Assembly: GCA_002105175.1 (NCBI GenBank)
Contig: MCGE01000008.1
Span: 1,240,001 to 1,304,000, forward strand
From: Absidia repens
Taxonomy: Eukaryota; Mucoromycota; Mucoromycetes; Mucorales; Cunninghamellaceae
Reading direction: 5' to 3'
DNA: 64,000 nt
Under the pieces are notes generated by a model. The model was not told the origin of the DNA and did not search any database. It worked only from the letters and a program-made list of their open reading frames with translations. A program made the position numbers and the translations under genes. Position 1 is the stretch's first letter. Every line of letters begins with the position of its first letter. Shown here piece after piece: positions 11,976 to 23,010 of this stretch.

Positions 11976-12793
11976 GACCAGTACCATTATTGACTTTTGC
12001 ATTCAGTATTTTTAAACTGGGGGGGGACTAATTTAACTTTACTAGTGAACGACAGAAAAATTCAAAAAGGAATTCAAGTTGGCTATAAGAACGACGCACA
12101 CAAAGAGAAAGGTGGAATGTAGTGGATTGATTATGGACTTGACATTTCACCAGCAGTTTTGAAATTATACTTGGTAATATACAACAGAAGAAATATAGCT
12201 CACATATATCTTGGTGCCCTTGTTGACAGCATGATGCAGATGGCCTTCGTTGATGAACTGAAACTCGTGAGCTGAACGATCAAGAATAATTGTTGATAGC
12301 TATTTATTGAATTTTATCTAATGTAGAGTGTATGGCTTTGTATAACTATAGAATCTTGGTGAATCCTTTACCCCTCTTTCCTCGCCAATACAATGGACAA
12401 CCTAGTGAGCGGCAGTGATGGTATCAACAAATGTGGGTGTGACGATGATGATATTGGTTATATGGATCAAGAATTTAGTGTTATCCACTGCCTGGAGCTA
12501 CTAGTATAGTCATTTGTAGCTTAGTACTTTTTACTTGTAGTTATTTTTGTATCATTATTTTATATCATTTATTATTACAAATAAAAACGGAAAATTGTTG
12601 TTTGGAGTGCTATCCTTTTTGTTAAAGACTCAACTGTTTACTCATATATATCATGCGGTCAAATACTGTAGGAAGTAAAATATGAAATCAACCGATCTAT
12701 TTCTATTTTATTTGGGTAGGAAAGTTTTTTTTTTCATCTTCTTCACAATTCTATTCCCCCCCCCTTTTATCTCAGTAGAATAGCTTGATTTCC
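11876..12793. other. Intergenic; T-run and one tiny ORF only
   Basis: A poly-T run at about 11948-11976 and a G run near 12018. A 38-codon ATG frame at 12393-12509, rich in Asp, is followed by an AATAAA near 12580, so a very small gene or a last exon cannot be excluded. I see no splice partners and do not call it. Confidence 0.4.
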
Positions 12794-14252
12794 ATGGTCA
12801 CGACACGCTATTTATTACTTGGTAAGAGATATTGATGTGTGATTTCCGTGTCGTTTTCTTTCTTCTACATCTCCACCTTGTACTAATAATACTTTGAAAA
12901 TCATTAGTATTCCTGAATTTCTTAGTGATTGCTGTATCTTATTGTCAAGTTTTGGGCGAAAACTTGGCGTCAACGACCAATGGTAAGAAGAATGGCACCT
13001 GCCATGGTCGGAGCGTGAAATAAAAGGTAGTGGCATTTTCTTTTTTCACCTTTCTTTCTCTCTCTCTTTTTCACTTTGACATAGCTAATGCGACACAGAC
13101 CACCATCAACAAACCTTCGAGTGCTCAACCTCGCCCTCCACAAATGACTGGATGTCGAACTCATGGACAAATAGCTGTAACCTACGTAAGAAACCTCTCC
13201 AGAAAATATTGTTTTTTTTTTTGTGGAAAAAGCTGATGCCATGCTATTTCGTAGAGTGAGGGACCTAGCGATGCTACTGCCAAAATAGTCAGGAATCTCA
13301 ACAATGCTGATGCCCGTGCCAACTTTTTTGTAAATGCTTCATGGTAACTAGACCTCCTCTCTTTGAAAAAGATACATGTACGATTCATTGACATCCTCCT
13401 CTCCTTTTTTCTCGTGTTCTTATTGGTATGTAGGTTATACACTCAGCAATATGCTATGGTGGTGCAAAACGTTTATGAAGCAGGTCATTTTATTGGTATG
13501 ATGTATAGGGTAAAGGATGACAACTCAACATTGTGGACGGATGAAGAGCTTCGAGAAGATATCATCAACAGTGCACGCACCATTGAAACGCTTATCAAAG
13601 TATCACCAAAGTACGTCCGATTACATTATACACCTGAACCTGATCTCCGCGTAGAATCTATTCTTAATGAATTGGGCTTCGTTTTGATTGGTTACAACTT
13701 GGATAGTCAAGATTACTCGCACAAGGACCCCACTGGACCAAACTCAATTGAAGATATTTACCGGCGTACCTTCGCATGGCAAAAGGACACATATGATGCT
13801 AAAGGCTCTTTTATCTCAATTCAATACGATCTCCCTGGTACCGGTGCTCTCACGGCAGTGCCCTTTATGATCAACGTTATCAATGAAGAAGGATATACCA
13901 TGGTTCGAATGGATGGCTGTCTCAATGATCCCAAACCTTATAAAAAAAGTATGTGTATGCCATTTTATCAGATGTTTATTTGCTCACTGCTTTTACTCTT
14001 TATTTTTTATTTTTTATTTGTTTGTCATGATTAGGTGCAGATAGTAGGGAATACGTCTCTGATCACTTCTCATTCAACACCACGGGTTATCATCAAGGTC
14101 AAAAAGCCATTGCCACCGGAGACCTGGAAACGGACGATGGGAAATCAGAGGATGACAGTATATTTACACAGGAAACAAGCATTGGCTCTGCTACTCAGTT
14201 GAGGTGGTCTTTCTCTGCCGCTTTAATTATGGTTATGCTGTTATTTGTGTAG
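12794..14252 (+). CDS. GPI-anchored polysaccharide-deacetylase-like protein, catalytic motifs lost
   Basis: NodB-fold protein of the chitin deacetylase family, probably at the cell surface. Six exons: 12794-12821, 12908-12982, 13085-13185, 13255-13343, 13434-13948, 14035-14252; 341 residues. It has an N-terminal hydrophobic signal (YLLLVFLNFLVIAVSYC), a Ser/Thr/Pro linker, the NodB domain (about residues 55-260), an acidic Ser/Thr stretch and a hydrophobic C-terminus (FSAALIMVMLLFV) typical of a GPI-anchor signal. The active-site motifs are altered: the usual TFDDGP reads TYSEGP (both Asp gone), the metal-binding H(S/T)xxHP segment reads MMYRVKDD, and RPPYG reads RLHYTP. A deacetylase with this sequence should not bind its metal, so a non-enzymatic or glycan-binding role is inferred. 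Possible AATAAA near 14383. Confidence 0.85.
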
Positions 14253-15160
14253 ATTGTAGATTATCATACATCTTTTTGCCTCACCTATTTTATATATCCA
14301 TCAATTAGCTATTAGTTAATAGTATTAGCTTAGTTTAGTTATAGTTTCCTCTTTTCCTTTCGTTTTTTTTGACTGATAACCTCAATAAAAAAAATCAAGA
14401 TATCTATGATTCTGAATTAATCCGTTGGAGATGACACATTATTTCTCTTAATATATATATATATACCTTGACGCTTGTTGTTTTTCATTCCAGACTAAGA
14501 TCGTATCGCTTCATGCTGAATATCATCATGGCGTCGATCCACTTTTTTACAAACAACTTAAAATGAACTGCCATATAAATTGTCCTGATTCATATGAAGC
14601 CCAGTTCACCTCTCATTTTTTCCATGACACTTCATGATTTAATATCAAATGTTGCCCTAGGTTATACACACCTTTGATATTGCTGACCAAACCATATCTT
14701 TCATGATGCATAAAAAAAAAAGACCTCTTATATAGTATGAAATCTAACGCAGCCCTACCCAAACCTCCAAGAATTCTAACCTAGATTGATATAGAAAGTC
14801 GTTTCACATCCTCTGTTCCAGGAGTCTTTCTAGCCTACTTTCACATTCAATATTTGTTCCCCCAAACCCTTTTTCCGCTTTTATCCAATTTCAGGAGTAA
14901 AAAAAAGAAAGAGACCACAACATCTATTAAAAATATAAAAGCACACAAAATAGACATGATAAAGACATGATAATACAAATGATATACAATTTATTGATAA
15001 AACAAAATAATTGTAGGAATGATTCTAAGCAATTAATGTATCTAGTGCTAAAAAAAAACGGTTGAAGGAATAAAAAAAGGGAATATGAAGTGGTAGCGAA
15101 AGAGAGTGGGGGAGAGGGAGGGAGGGAGGAAGCCTCTACATATGTTCTAATCTAGTCAAG
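14253..15160. other. Convergent intergenic region
   Basis: Lies between two genes that point at each other. Holds a possible poly(A) signal near 14383, an (AT)n run at 14450-14464, and A-rich stretches near 15000-15080 that fit the 3' UTR of the minus-strand gene. A purine repeat (GGGAGGGAGGGAGG) lies at about 15113-15129. No gene seen. Confidence 0.5.
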
Positions 15161-16478
15161 TCAATGGATCCAACCCACCAGGTGTCCATTTTCCATCTGA
15201 GGTTCTAAAAAGCCTCTAAACAGCCAAGTACTCAGTGGATCACAGAGATTTTTTGTCCATCTTACACCATAGCCTTGCTTTTCCCGGATTTCGTAAACGA
15301 TTTGATCATGCTATAAAAAAAATAGAAAGAAAAAAAAGACCTTAGTAAAAGAAAAAACGTTTTCCGATATCATCCCGTCCGTCCCCTTTTTTTCTTTTAT
15401 TACCGGCAGAGAATGAAGATTGATCCACACTGCATTCGTCAATATTTTAATCAAAATCGTATTTGCGTGTGTATTCTTTGCTGTATCACCTATGATTTTG
15501 TCGCATATCATAAGAATGTTAATACGAGATATCACTTCACACAATAAATGTGCATCCTCTCCCCCCTTTTTTTTTTTGGGTCATCATACATACTTCCTGT
15601 GCAATCGCCCCAAAATCCAACTTGCCTATCGCGATGCCAATGTTTGCTTAGTGCCTTTGCGCCCACCGTTAAAACATGAAGTTGGGCGTTCTTTCTTTGC
15701 GTTTTCGTCTTTGTTGTTGTTGTCGTGACTTTCTTTCGGTGGAGTGTAGCAAATCCAGTAAGACATTCATGAAGACTTGGTGGCATTACTTTCCAATCGC
15801 GACTACCAATGGTTGTGCGCATCATAAGCCAAACTCGCCAGTCTTCAGGTTCCATTTTCTACGATGAAATTTGAGTTAGAAAAAAAAAAAAAAAAGAGTG
15901 ACAGGAAATTCTATTGCCTTACCTTAAATAGAAATGTTTTCAGCGCGTCTAAGTCATCACCCTTAGCAGTCGGTGTAACCGCAGCGAGATCTGCTTGGAT
16001 CTTTTCTAATCTAGTATGATAAAATAAACCCCAAGTGTATTAGCATGTGTGCCTGTTTTTTATTTGTTTTCATATGCTGTGTGTACTCTATACCTGTCAG
16101 TGTTTTTGGAGGCCAGCAGATTCAAAGGGTCTTCCAACAAGAGCGACGGAAGCTTTCCACCGTTTTCAAAACATTGTTTCAGAGTATGTGCCATTGCTCG
16201 GTAATAAGGTCGGGCAATGGCCCCTGCTGCAAAGATACCGTCTTGCTGCTGTGCGTTTTCCATTCGTTCCTGTAAATATGTAAGCGAGACTGGGTCAACC
16301 GTTATGTCCTGAAGAAGATGTTAGGTATAATATTCATAGAAGAGTAGATTCATTTACTTTAGTTGTCTACCTTTTCATCATCATTCATCTGCAGCATTCC
16401 TCGGCAAACAAATGACCATTCGTCATCTTGATCTAGCTTTTCCTGTAATATGTTTTGTAGCCAACAGGTAAAATCCAT
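15161..16478 (-). CDS. Conserved fungal protein of unknown function (GYG.RW / GW.H C-terminal family)
   Basis: Six exons on the minus strand: 16478-16371, 16308-16094, 16010-15923, 15858-15594, 15534-15404, 15310-15161; about 318 residues, phases consistent. The N-terminus (MDFTCWLQNILQEKLDQDDE) is a short acidic helix. The middle is low complexity (KKVTTTTTKTKTQRK) before HWHRDRQVGFWGDCTG. The C-terminus is the most recognisable part: NAVWINLHSLP, then VYEIREKQGYGVRW, FRGFLEPQMENGHLVGWIH. I recall this Trp/Gly-rich ending from conserved fungal proteins without assigned function. No membrane segment or catalytic motif. The first donor (GTAGAC) is weak, so the border of exon 1 is less certain. 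An upstream exon beginning near 16600 is possible but not needed. Confidence 0.75.
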
Positions 16479-17207
16479 TAAAAAGTCAGTAAAAAAAAAA
16501 AAAAAAAAAGAACAGTGAAAATATTTCGAGTCTGGGGTAGTTTTTTCTGCGCCCAAGAGGAGTTTTAAAAAGTTACTGCCATTCAACTTTTTGCCCTGAA
16601 AAAAGTTGGAAGAACAAGTTGGCCACAAGAGAAAAGCAGCTATACCTACCTTCTTATTTTAATAATTTTTGTTTTCAAGTTCACAAGTTTCTGTGATAAA
16701 CATCACCATTGGAAGTGGAATGGTGGGCTATGACGACAGGCTTGTGACTCTGTAGTCTATAATAAGTCAATGAATGGGAAATCAAGGATTTAGGCTGGTG
16801 AGTGTCACTTCTTTTTTTTCAGAATGTGCCAAGCAAAATCCATTATAATGGTGCTGAAGTCCTGAAAATGGTTGGGCCATATTTATAAACATGTTAAAAG
16901 CTGATGTAAGTAGATACCGCTCCTTGTAATTACTTCATCCCTTATCTTTAGCCAAGCAGACAAATGCTATTGTAACTTTTTTTTTTAATGATTGGTGAAC
17001 GATGGATTTATATAATATATCACAGTGTAGAGCAGTGAGTATGACAGGCAAAGCCAAGACAGCGGCTATTAAATGTGAATGGCCATTGTTTTGATACGCT
17101 CCTTTTTTGATTTCTCGTCTATTTTTAGCTCATTGAAATAAAAAAGCCTTCTCTTCCCCCTTTTCCATTTTTTTTCCCCTTTTCTTCTTGTAAAATTTTT
17201 AATAGTC
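16479..17207. other. Intergenic, divergent promoter region
   Basis: Separates two divergently transcribed genes. Contains T-rich runs and a pyrimidine-rich stretch (17145-17190) just before the next start codon. No gene seen. Confidence 0.5.
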
Positions 17208-18224
17208 ATGTACAGAACTGAACCACATCCCGATCCCTATGCCAATCAATACCCCCCACCTCCACCATTGGCACCAGAACACCACAGTAGCAACATCAAT
17301 ACCGGTCAGCATGCTTACACTCCTCCTGTTCCACAAACAATGTACCCACCAGAAGCACCACATTCTTTTCCAACAAATCGACAGGAAATAACAGAAGCTG
17401 GACATTACGGAGGTTATCAGCAGCCATTACCACCACCACCTCCGCCATCAGTACCGATAACAAACGACCCCCGAGGACATTATGGCCATGCTGTTGATCC
17501 ACAAGCAGTGACTATGGACGAATACCGACAAGCGGAGCAAAATGAACTACAATACAACAACCATGGTCGACAACAACAACAACCTCAACACGAAAGCTAT
17601 TATATGGATTACCATGACGAACCCGATATGACGACTTCACAAACGCCAATGGTGTCTCCACCGCCGTCATTTTTACATAACAAGCAGCCCCCTTCTTCTC
17701 AACAGACAATACAACCTGAAGATATCGAATCTTATAAGCCAGCACCAGTACCAGCTACTCAGCAGCATCATCAAAAGAACAACAACAACAACAAAAACAA
17801 CAAATTCTTGCCAGCAGGACCGATGATGGCACCTGAAGACGAACAAGAAGCGTATCGACCTAAGTACTATGAACGTGATGACGATCGAAGGGGACGAGGA
17901 AGTGGGTGCAATTGTTGTTGTTATAACCCTGCCATGACATGCTGCTCTTGCTTTTGCTTTTTGATTTCGTTGGGTTTCTTGGCAGCGGGGATTGCACTGA
18001 TGATTGCCGCCAAGGTGATCGGAGACAAATGCAATAACCAGTGTGGGGATATGGTGGATAAGGCTGCTTCTTATGATGTGAATGTTCAGCCTTGTGATGC
18101 TATCTGTGGGAAGGTGGTGCACGATGGCATGTTTTATGGTGGGATTGCCGTCGCTGCTCTGGCTGCCATTGCGGCCATCTGGAAAATATTCATGTGGATG
18201 TGTGCCGCTGGATCAAGACGTTGA
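17208..18224 (+). CDS. Pro/Gln-rich protein with Cys-rich, two-helix membrane C-terminus
   Basis: Single exon, 338 residues, unrecognised. Residues 1-about 230 are disordered and rich in Pro, Gln, Tyr and His, with PPPPLAP and PPPPPP runs that could bind SH3 or WW domains. A charged patch (KYYERDDDRRGRGSG) leads into a Cys cluster (CNCCCYNPAMTCCSCFCF), followed by a hydrophobic helix (LISLGFLAAGIALMIAAKVI). A Cys-containing loop with two C...C pairs (CNNQC; CDAIC) comes next, then a second helix (FYGGIAVAALAAIAAIWKIFMWMC). The Cys string beside a TM helix is typical of palmitoylated membrane proteins. Best guess is a surface or endomembrane scaffold with a cytosolic Pro-rich tail. Poly(A) signals AATAAA near 18406 and 18421. 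Confidence 0.8.
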   Translation: MYRTEPHPDPYANQYPPPPPLAPEHHSSNINTGQHAYTPPVPQTMYPPEAPHSFPTNRQEITEAGHYGGYQQPLPPPPPPSVPITNDPRGHYGHAVDPQAVTMDEYRQAEQNELQYNNHGRQQQQPQHESYYMDYHDEPDMTTSQTPMVSPPPSFLHNKQPPSSQQTIQPEDIESYKPAPVPATQQHHQKNNNNNKNNKFLPAGPMMAPEDEQEAYRPKYYERDDDRRGRGSGCNCCCYNPAMTCCSCFCFLISLGFLAAGIALMIAAKVIGDKCNNQCGDMVDKAASYDVNVQPCDAICGKVVHDGMFYGGIAVAALAAIAAIWKIFMWMCAAGSRR

Positions 18225-19199
18225 TTGGCTCATTAGCTCTCATCCGTGTAGTTTATAGTTTTTTCTTTTTTTATATATACATATATTCTTCTTGTATTTT
18301 TATTCACCTTACCTTTCATCAATAGTGTAGTATTATTCTATTTTACCCCCTACTTCCTGATTTTATTTTACAACACTTCTTTTTCATTTTTATATTTATG
18401 TCAATCAATAAAAATATATAAATAAATAAAATGAAAATTACAGTCAATGTCCTTTGTTATCTCTGTTATAAGTATATTATCATAGTTTAATCTATTTCAT
18501 GCTAGATGTGTGCGTGTGTGTGCCAAAATGTAGATTGATGTGGTGATGAAATACATGTACTCAAAAGATTTTCACCAATTGTTGGCTGTCGGTTGTACGT
18601 AGAATATACATATTAGGTATTATTGAATAAAATGCATGGGTGACGCATGGATATATATATATATATATACGATTACACAACAATGAGCGTCCATGAGCAT
18701 AACTGAGCATATCTGAAATTTACGGTAGACTGGATTGTTGCCGATTTTGTGAGATAATTAGAGAGTGTGATATAGTCGAATGTATCATATATACCACACA
18801 TGCGCATATAAAACACGATGATAGAAAAAAATAGTGTGTGCGCACTAGGGCAGGATGACGAATGGTGATTGTTCAATCAACAAGTCAATATTATAGACGT
18901 TGGTTTTGTGTTAATGGTAAGCGATAGTGCTGGAAAAAACAAACAATATTATAGAACTGTGAACTGGTCACTAAGCTCTGGAGTGGTACAAGTAGTAATA
19001 GATATGCTAGAAAGTAGTGCAAAATACTTGTGCCGAATACATGTACAAAACGACCTCGATTTTTTTATTTGATTGGAGTGATCCAAGAATGCTAGCTAGA
19101 TTCTGGGCAAAGAGTGGGGGGGGGGTAGGGGAGTAGTCATTGCGGGTGAAAAGGAAAGCAAGTGTATAGTAAAGTGCTCACAACACCGCTACAACAATG
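18225..19199. other. Intergenic, AT-rich
   Basis: Holds the 3' UTR of the preceding gene, an (AT)n tract at about 18651-18668 and a G run at about 19118-19127. From about 19090 it begins to resemble the outer flank of the R repeats. No gene seen. Confidence 0.45.
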
Positions 19200-19890
19200 T
19201 TAAATATTTACTACCCGATATTTCGGAGGACAATTAATAAAAAGGGATATTTTGTTGAAGCATAATGGTAGACACTAAAACTAAAGGAGATCGGGACTCA
19301 CTATAACAAGGGGAGGACCTGTTGGAAGAAACATGAGGAAGAATAGAGGGGGAGTTGGAGAATAGTCAACACTAATGCAAAGGTGCTTTTTATACAACGG
19401 GTGGGAATATAACATACAAGACAAACAAAAAACAAACAAGCAAACTATCAAGAGAAAACTATTGAAGCACATTGATCAACACTAATCACATGCTAACAAA
19501 AAGGGATCTATTGCGCAATACATGAAAGACACTAATGGAACATTTTTCATTGAAGCATATAAAAAAAAAACACAGTTTATTGGTATACAAAAACAAACTA
19601 TGGAAAAACTAACACTAAGCTAAGCTAATGGTGACTCCAAAAAACCAACTAATGGAGGTCCCAAATCCTGAATCCAAAATGAAAGGGTTTCCCCATGCAT
19701 GTTGTAATCCCTGAGCTGGAAACGCCTCTAAGCTGGTCCTGATACTATTCTAAATCCAACATATCCCCATAGAAGCTGAATGGTGAAGAAAAATTGAAGG
19801 GAAAAAAAAGTAATCAGAAAGAAAGAGAGCTGAAAAAATAAAAAAAGAGGGTAGAGGAAAATTTAAGTACTTCACGTGGGCGGGATTTGA
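19200..19890 (-). repeat. Dispersed repeat R, copy R2 (left R of the first R-B-R composite)
   Basis: Same layout as R1. CACGTG lies at 19873-19878, followed on the minus strand by a CTCTCTTTCTTTCTG-type pyrimidine run, the hairpin core at 19679-19696, and AATAAA near 19577. The left border is approximate. Confidence 0.7.
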
Positions 19891-20006
19891 AAAATACCTG
19901 GTCTCTCGAGAGCTGCCCGATTTCACATATAGTATCAGTCATAGTACTTTCCTCATATCCATATAGTAATAGTTACGGTTTTCTCTTTGCTCCCCCTATC
20001 ATAGAA

Positions 20007-20038
<32 letters not shown>

Positions 20039-20589
20039 TTGCCACGACGCCTCAAATGAATAAACAAAAAGCAATTACTTCAATATATACTGCACCCTGA
20101 CTGTGTATGATGTATTTATATTTTTCTATTTATCTACTTTGATTAGTTTTGGGTCAGTTTGATGGTTGAGTACTTTTGGCTTGGGATCGTGGGATAGTGG
20201 AATAGTCCATGACATTCAATGTTTAGAGCGGCATTTCTCATTCCTATAAAAAAAAGAAAAGGCCTGGATTTTTTTTTTTTTTTGGCTCTACCGCTCTAAG
20301 GAGGCACGCATTGTTCAAGATCCTTTACTACTAGATATAATTTCAGCATAAATGTATCGTAGGATTAAGATTATGGGGCATATAATCTACAGAGAAGAAG
20401 CCTGGCGCCAAACTCAATGTCGCTTGCTTCGATCGCAAAGACTTCGTTCACGCTTATAATTCCTCTCTTACCCACATCATAATCTGTATCGCCAAACTAC
20501 ATATTATATTCATCTCGTAGTGTCTTCCTCCATTATCCATCCCACTTGAAAATCATTGATAAGTATGAAAACATAAATAGGTCGGAAAA
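19891..20589. other. Sequence present only in the first composite
   Basis: About 700 bp lying between R2 and the start of detectable B similarity; the second composite has only about 100 bp here. Contains a (CATA)n tract at about 20009-20033. I see no ORF or known element, so it may be a later insertion or a part lost from the other copy. Confidence 0.4.
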
Positions 20590-20950
20590 AAAAACATTTA
20601 TTATATAAAGATATGATTTAAAAAGTTATACTACTATTACTATGTATCATGGGTATTTTGCAGTGGCCCCAGGGGTCCCGCAAAAAATAAATGGTTATCT
20701 ACACAATATTGACCCAGGATCAAACCAAGTTGACAGGTCAAAAAAAATAAAACAAAAATAATGAATGAAAGATAAAAATATAGCAAATGACAAGTTTTTT
20801 TATTTGACGATAATGAAATTCAAAGAATGAAGGATATTGATAATAATAGCTAAGTTTGAGATAATTGCGGGTAATGACACCAATACTACTAATCACCAGA
20901 AGGAGACAACATTACTCGCTTGGTCTTGCTTTGGTCTTGCTTTGGTCTTG

Positions 20951-21220
20951 CTTGGTCTTGCTTGGTCTTGCTTGGTCTTGCTTGGTCTTGCTTGGTCTTG
21001 CTTGGTCTTGCTTGGTCTTGCTTGGTCTTGCTTGGTCTTGCTTGGTCTTGCTTGGTCTTGCTTGGTCTTGCTTGGTCTTGCTTGGTCTTGCTTGGTCTTG
21101 CTTGGTCTTGCTTGGTCTTGCTTGGTCTTGCTTGGTCTTGCTTGGTCTTGCTTGGTCTTGCTTGGTCTTGCTTGGTCTTGCTTGGTCTTGCTTGGTCTTG
21201 CTTGGTCTTGCTTGGTCTTG
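20951..21220 (+). repeat. 10-bp minisatellite, (CTTGGTCTTG)27
   Basis: Twenty-seven perfect tandem copies of CTTGGTCTTG, with degenerate copies extending the array to about 20918-21289. The unit is 10 bp, so it stays open in all three plus frames (repeats of GLAWSCLVLL) and in one minus frame (TKQDQARPSK). These long frames are products of the repeat and not evidence of a gene. The B2 copy has only a short relic at the same place (near 52916-52940). Confidence 0.97.
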
Positions 21221-21576
21221 TTTGGTCTTGCCTGGGCTTGCTTGTTTCTTGCTTGGTCTTGTTTGGTCTTGCTTATTTCTTGCTTGCTTCAATAGCTATG
21301 ATAACACAAATATTAGTATTCAAAAGGGACACAGGAGGGATTGATCATAACACCAGTTGAAGTAAACAGAGATTTTCTTGATACCATAGGGAGCTTGACG
21401 GTCGATAGTTGTTTTTTCTTCTGGACTTTACACATCCTATGTGTAAAGCCACCTAAAATAATAAAGAACAAAAGGGAATTACCGTCTTATCTTTGCAGTT
21501 CTTTTGACATTTTGAATACATTTACCTTTTCAAAGACATAGAACACCCTTGATTTTGAGTTGACTTAATCCCAAAA

Positions 21577-22002
21577 CTAAGGGAGAGAGAGACAAGGAAT
21601 GACCCCCCACACCCGAATAAAAGGATTGTTCTGGCTTGCTATTTTGGTCAGCTCGTCACGACTGGGACTCAATGGGGCTACCTATATTCATACAAATAAA
21701 AATAAAATACAAGTTCAGTAGGCAAAGGGACAAAGAATATAGGTTAGTTGACTTACCCTAAACATCCGGTTACTATAGTTTTAACCCCCCATTAGCAGGA
21801 GTAAGGGACATGAATTGCTATAAACCCTCCGGTTTGAACGCAACATCAAGGGAACTCCATCCACCAGTGCTTCAGGATGCCAATTCCTAAGCTTACCAGA
21901 ACAAAGAAGCAAATGCCCGATGAATACAATACGCACCGATTTCGTGTGAAGAAGGAAAAAGAGAAGCGTTAACAAAAAAAAAAAAAATGATTTTTATAGA
22001 CA
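21577..22002 (-). pseudogene. Candidate small three-exon gene in B1; start codon out of frame
   Basis: Paralogue of the candidate at 53212-53634. Predicted exons: upstream to 21897 (GTAAGC donor), 21772-21757, and 21681-21577, ending in TAG. From CACGAAATCGG onward the frame is open and reads HEIGAYCIHRAFASLF then NRMFR and VAPLSPSRDELTKIASQ. The ATG used in the other copy (here 22002-22000) is out of frame because a poly-T run and one extra C change the spacing. So this copy is either inactive, started elsewhere, or affected by a homopolymer error. A TATAAAA lies at 21997-21991 on the minus strand. A further intron with GTAAAT...TTTAG (21525-21453) would lie in the 3' UTR. Confidence 0.3.
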
Positions 22003-22261
22003 TGAAACAGTCGCGTCACGAAAATCATATGTGAAAAAAAAGTCGGTTGATTTTGAAATCCCAAAGAGAGCAGCGTAAAAACGTAAGAGTGATATTATTT
22101 ATAAGGCAGGCTACGATGGTCGCACGGATAAGATTGATTGATATGAATGATAGAGCAGAACTAGAGCTATGTTTAATGTGAGAGATCACGAAATGCCATT
22201 CATTCGTTGGGGCTGTGGGTATGCACGAAAAGTAATCATAGTGAGGGAGGGGGGGGAAAGC

Positions 22262-23010
22262 TAGAAGGCAGGTGTTTGAGAGGATACGTGCAAAACAGAT
22301 ACCATGGCGACTTTTCTCACTATACTACATGTCAGTAGACGGTTAATAAAAAGAATGTATTTTATTGAAGCAAAGTTGGCAGATACTAAACTAAACGAGT
22401 GGGGTTCATTGTAACAAGGAATTTAACGGAAGGATCTAATGGAGGCACCATGAAGGGAACTATTTTGAAGTTTGAGAAAAGATCAATACTAATATAAAAG
22501 TAACGGCGGTAAAGTGGGTAATTCTATATTATGCACGCCATAAGAAAGACTAAATTGTGTCTTTTTTTTATTGAAACACAATGACAGTCAACATTAATCA
22601 AACGAGACCGATTACTAGTAAAACAAGGAATCTATTGTGCAAAACATGAGAGAGACTAATGGGACATATTTCATTAAAGTAAGTAAAAGAGACATATTTA
22701 TTCAGATATAGGGACAAGCTAACACTAAACTAAGCTAATAGAAGGTCTAAAATGGCCAACTAATGACGGTTCTAAATCCTAGATCCAAAATGAAAGGGTA
22801 AGCCCATGCTCCTTGTAATCCCTGAGCGGAAACACCTTCTAAACTAGTCCTGACACTGTTCCAAGTTCAACATAACCCCATAGGAGTTGAATGGTGAAGA
22901 AAAAATGAATAAAAAAAAAAAGTAATCAAAACGAAAGAGAGCCGAAAATAAAATAAAATAAAAAAAGGCGAGAGAGAGGAAAATAAAAATATTTCACGTG
23001 GACGGGATTT
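22262..23010 (-). repeat. Dispersed repeat R, copy R3 (right R of the first composite)
   Basis: CACGTG at 22995-23000, pyrimidine-rich run, hairpin core at 22790-22807 (loop changed to CTTA while the GGG/CCC stem remains), and AATAAA near 22697. The stretch GCTAGAAGGCAGG at the left border also opens R6, which sets the approximate boundary. Confidence 0.7.

Larger units (their letters stand above)
20590..22261. repeat. Composite-repeat internal segment B, copy B1
   Basis: Aligns by eye with B2 (52600-53825) in the same order and orientation, including the right-hand join into R3/R6. Identity is uneven: about 21463-21965 is about 98% identical to 53092-53603, while both flanks are clearly more diverged. 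The high-identity core contains the candidate small gene at 21577-22002. A minisatellite at 20951-21220 has expanded only in this copy. I find no reverse transcriptase, transposase or integrase frame. Confidence 0.65.

Noticed and set aside
12393..12509. 38-codon ATG frame with an AATAAA downstream
   Set aside because: Too short, no family, no visible upstream exon; left as a remark in the intergenic entry.
20837..21360. Open frames of 120-160 codons over the minisatellite on both strands
   Set aside because: They are produced by a stop-free 10-bp repeat unit; all three plus frames give the same GLAWSCLVLL peptide.
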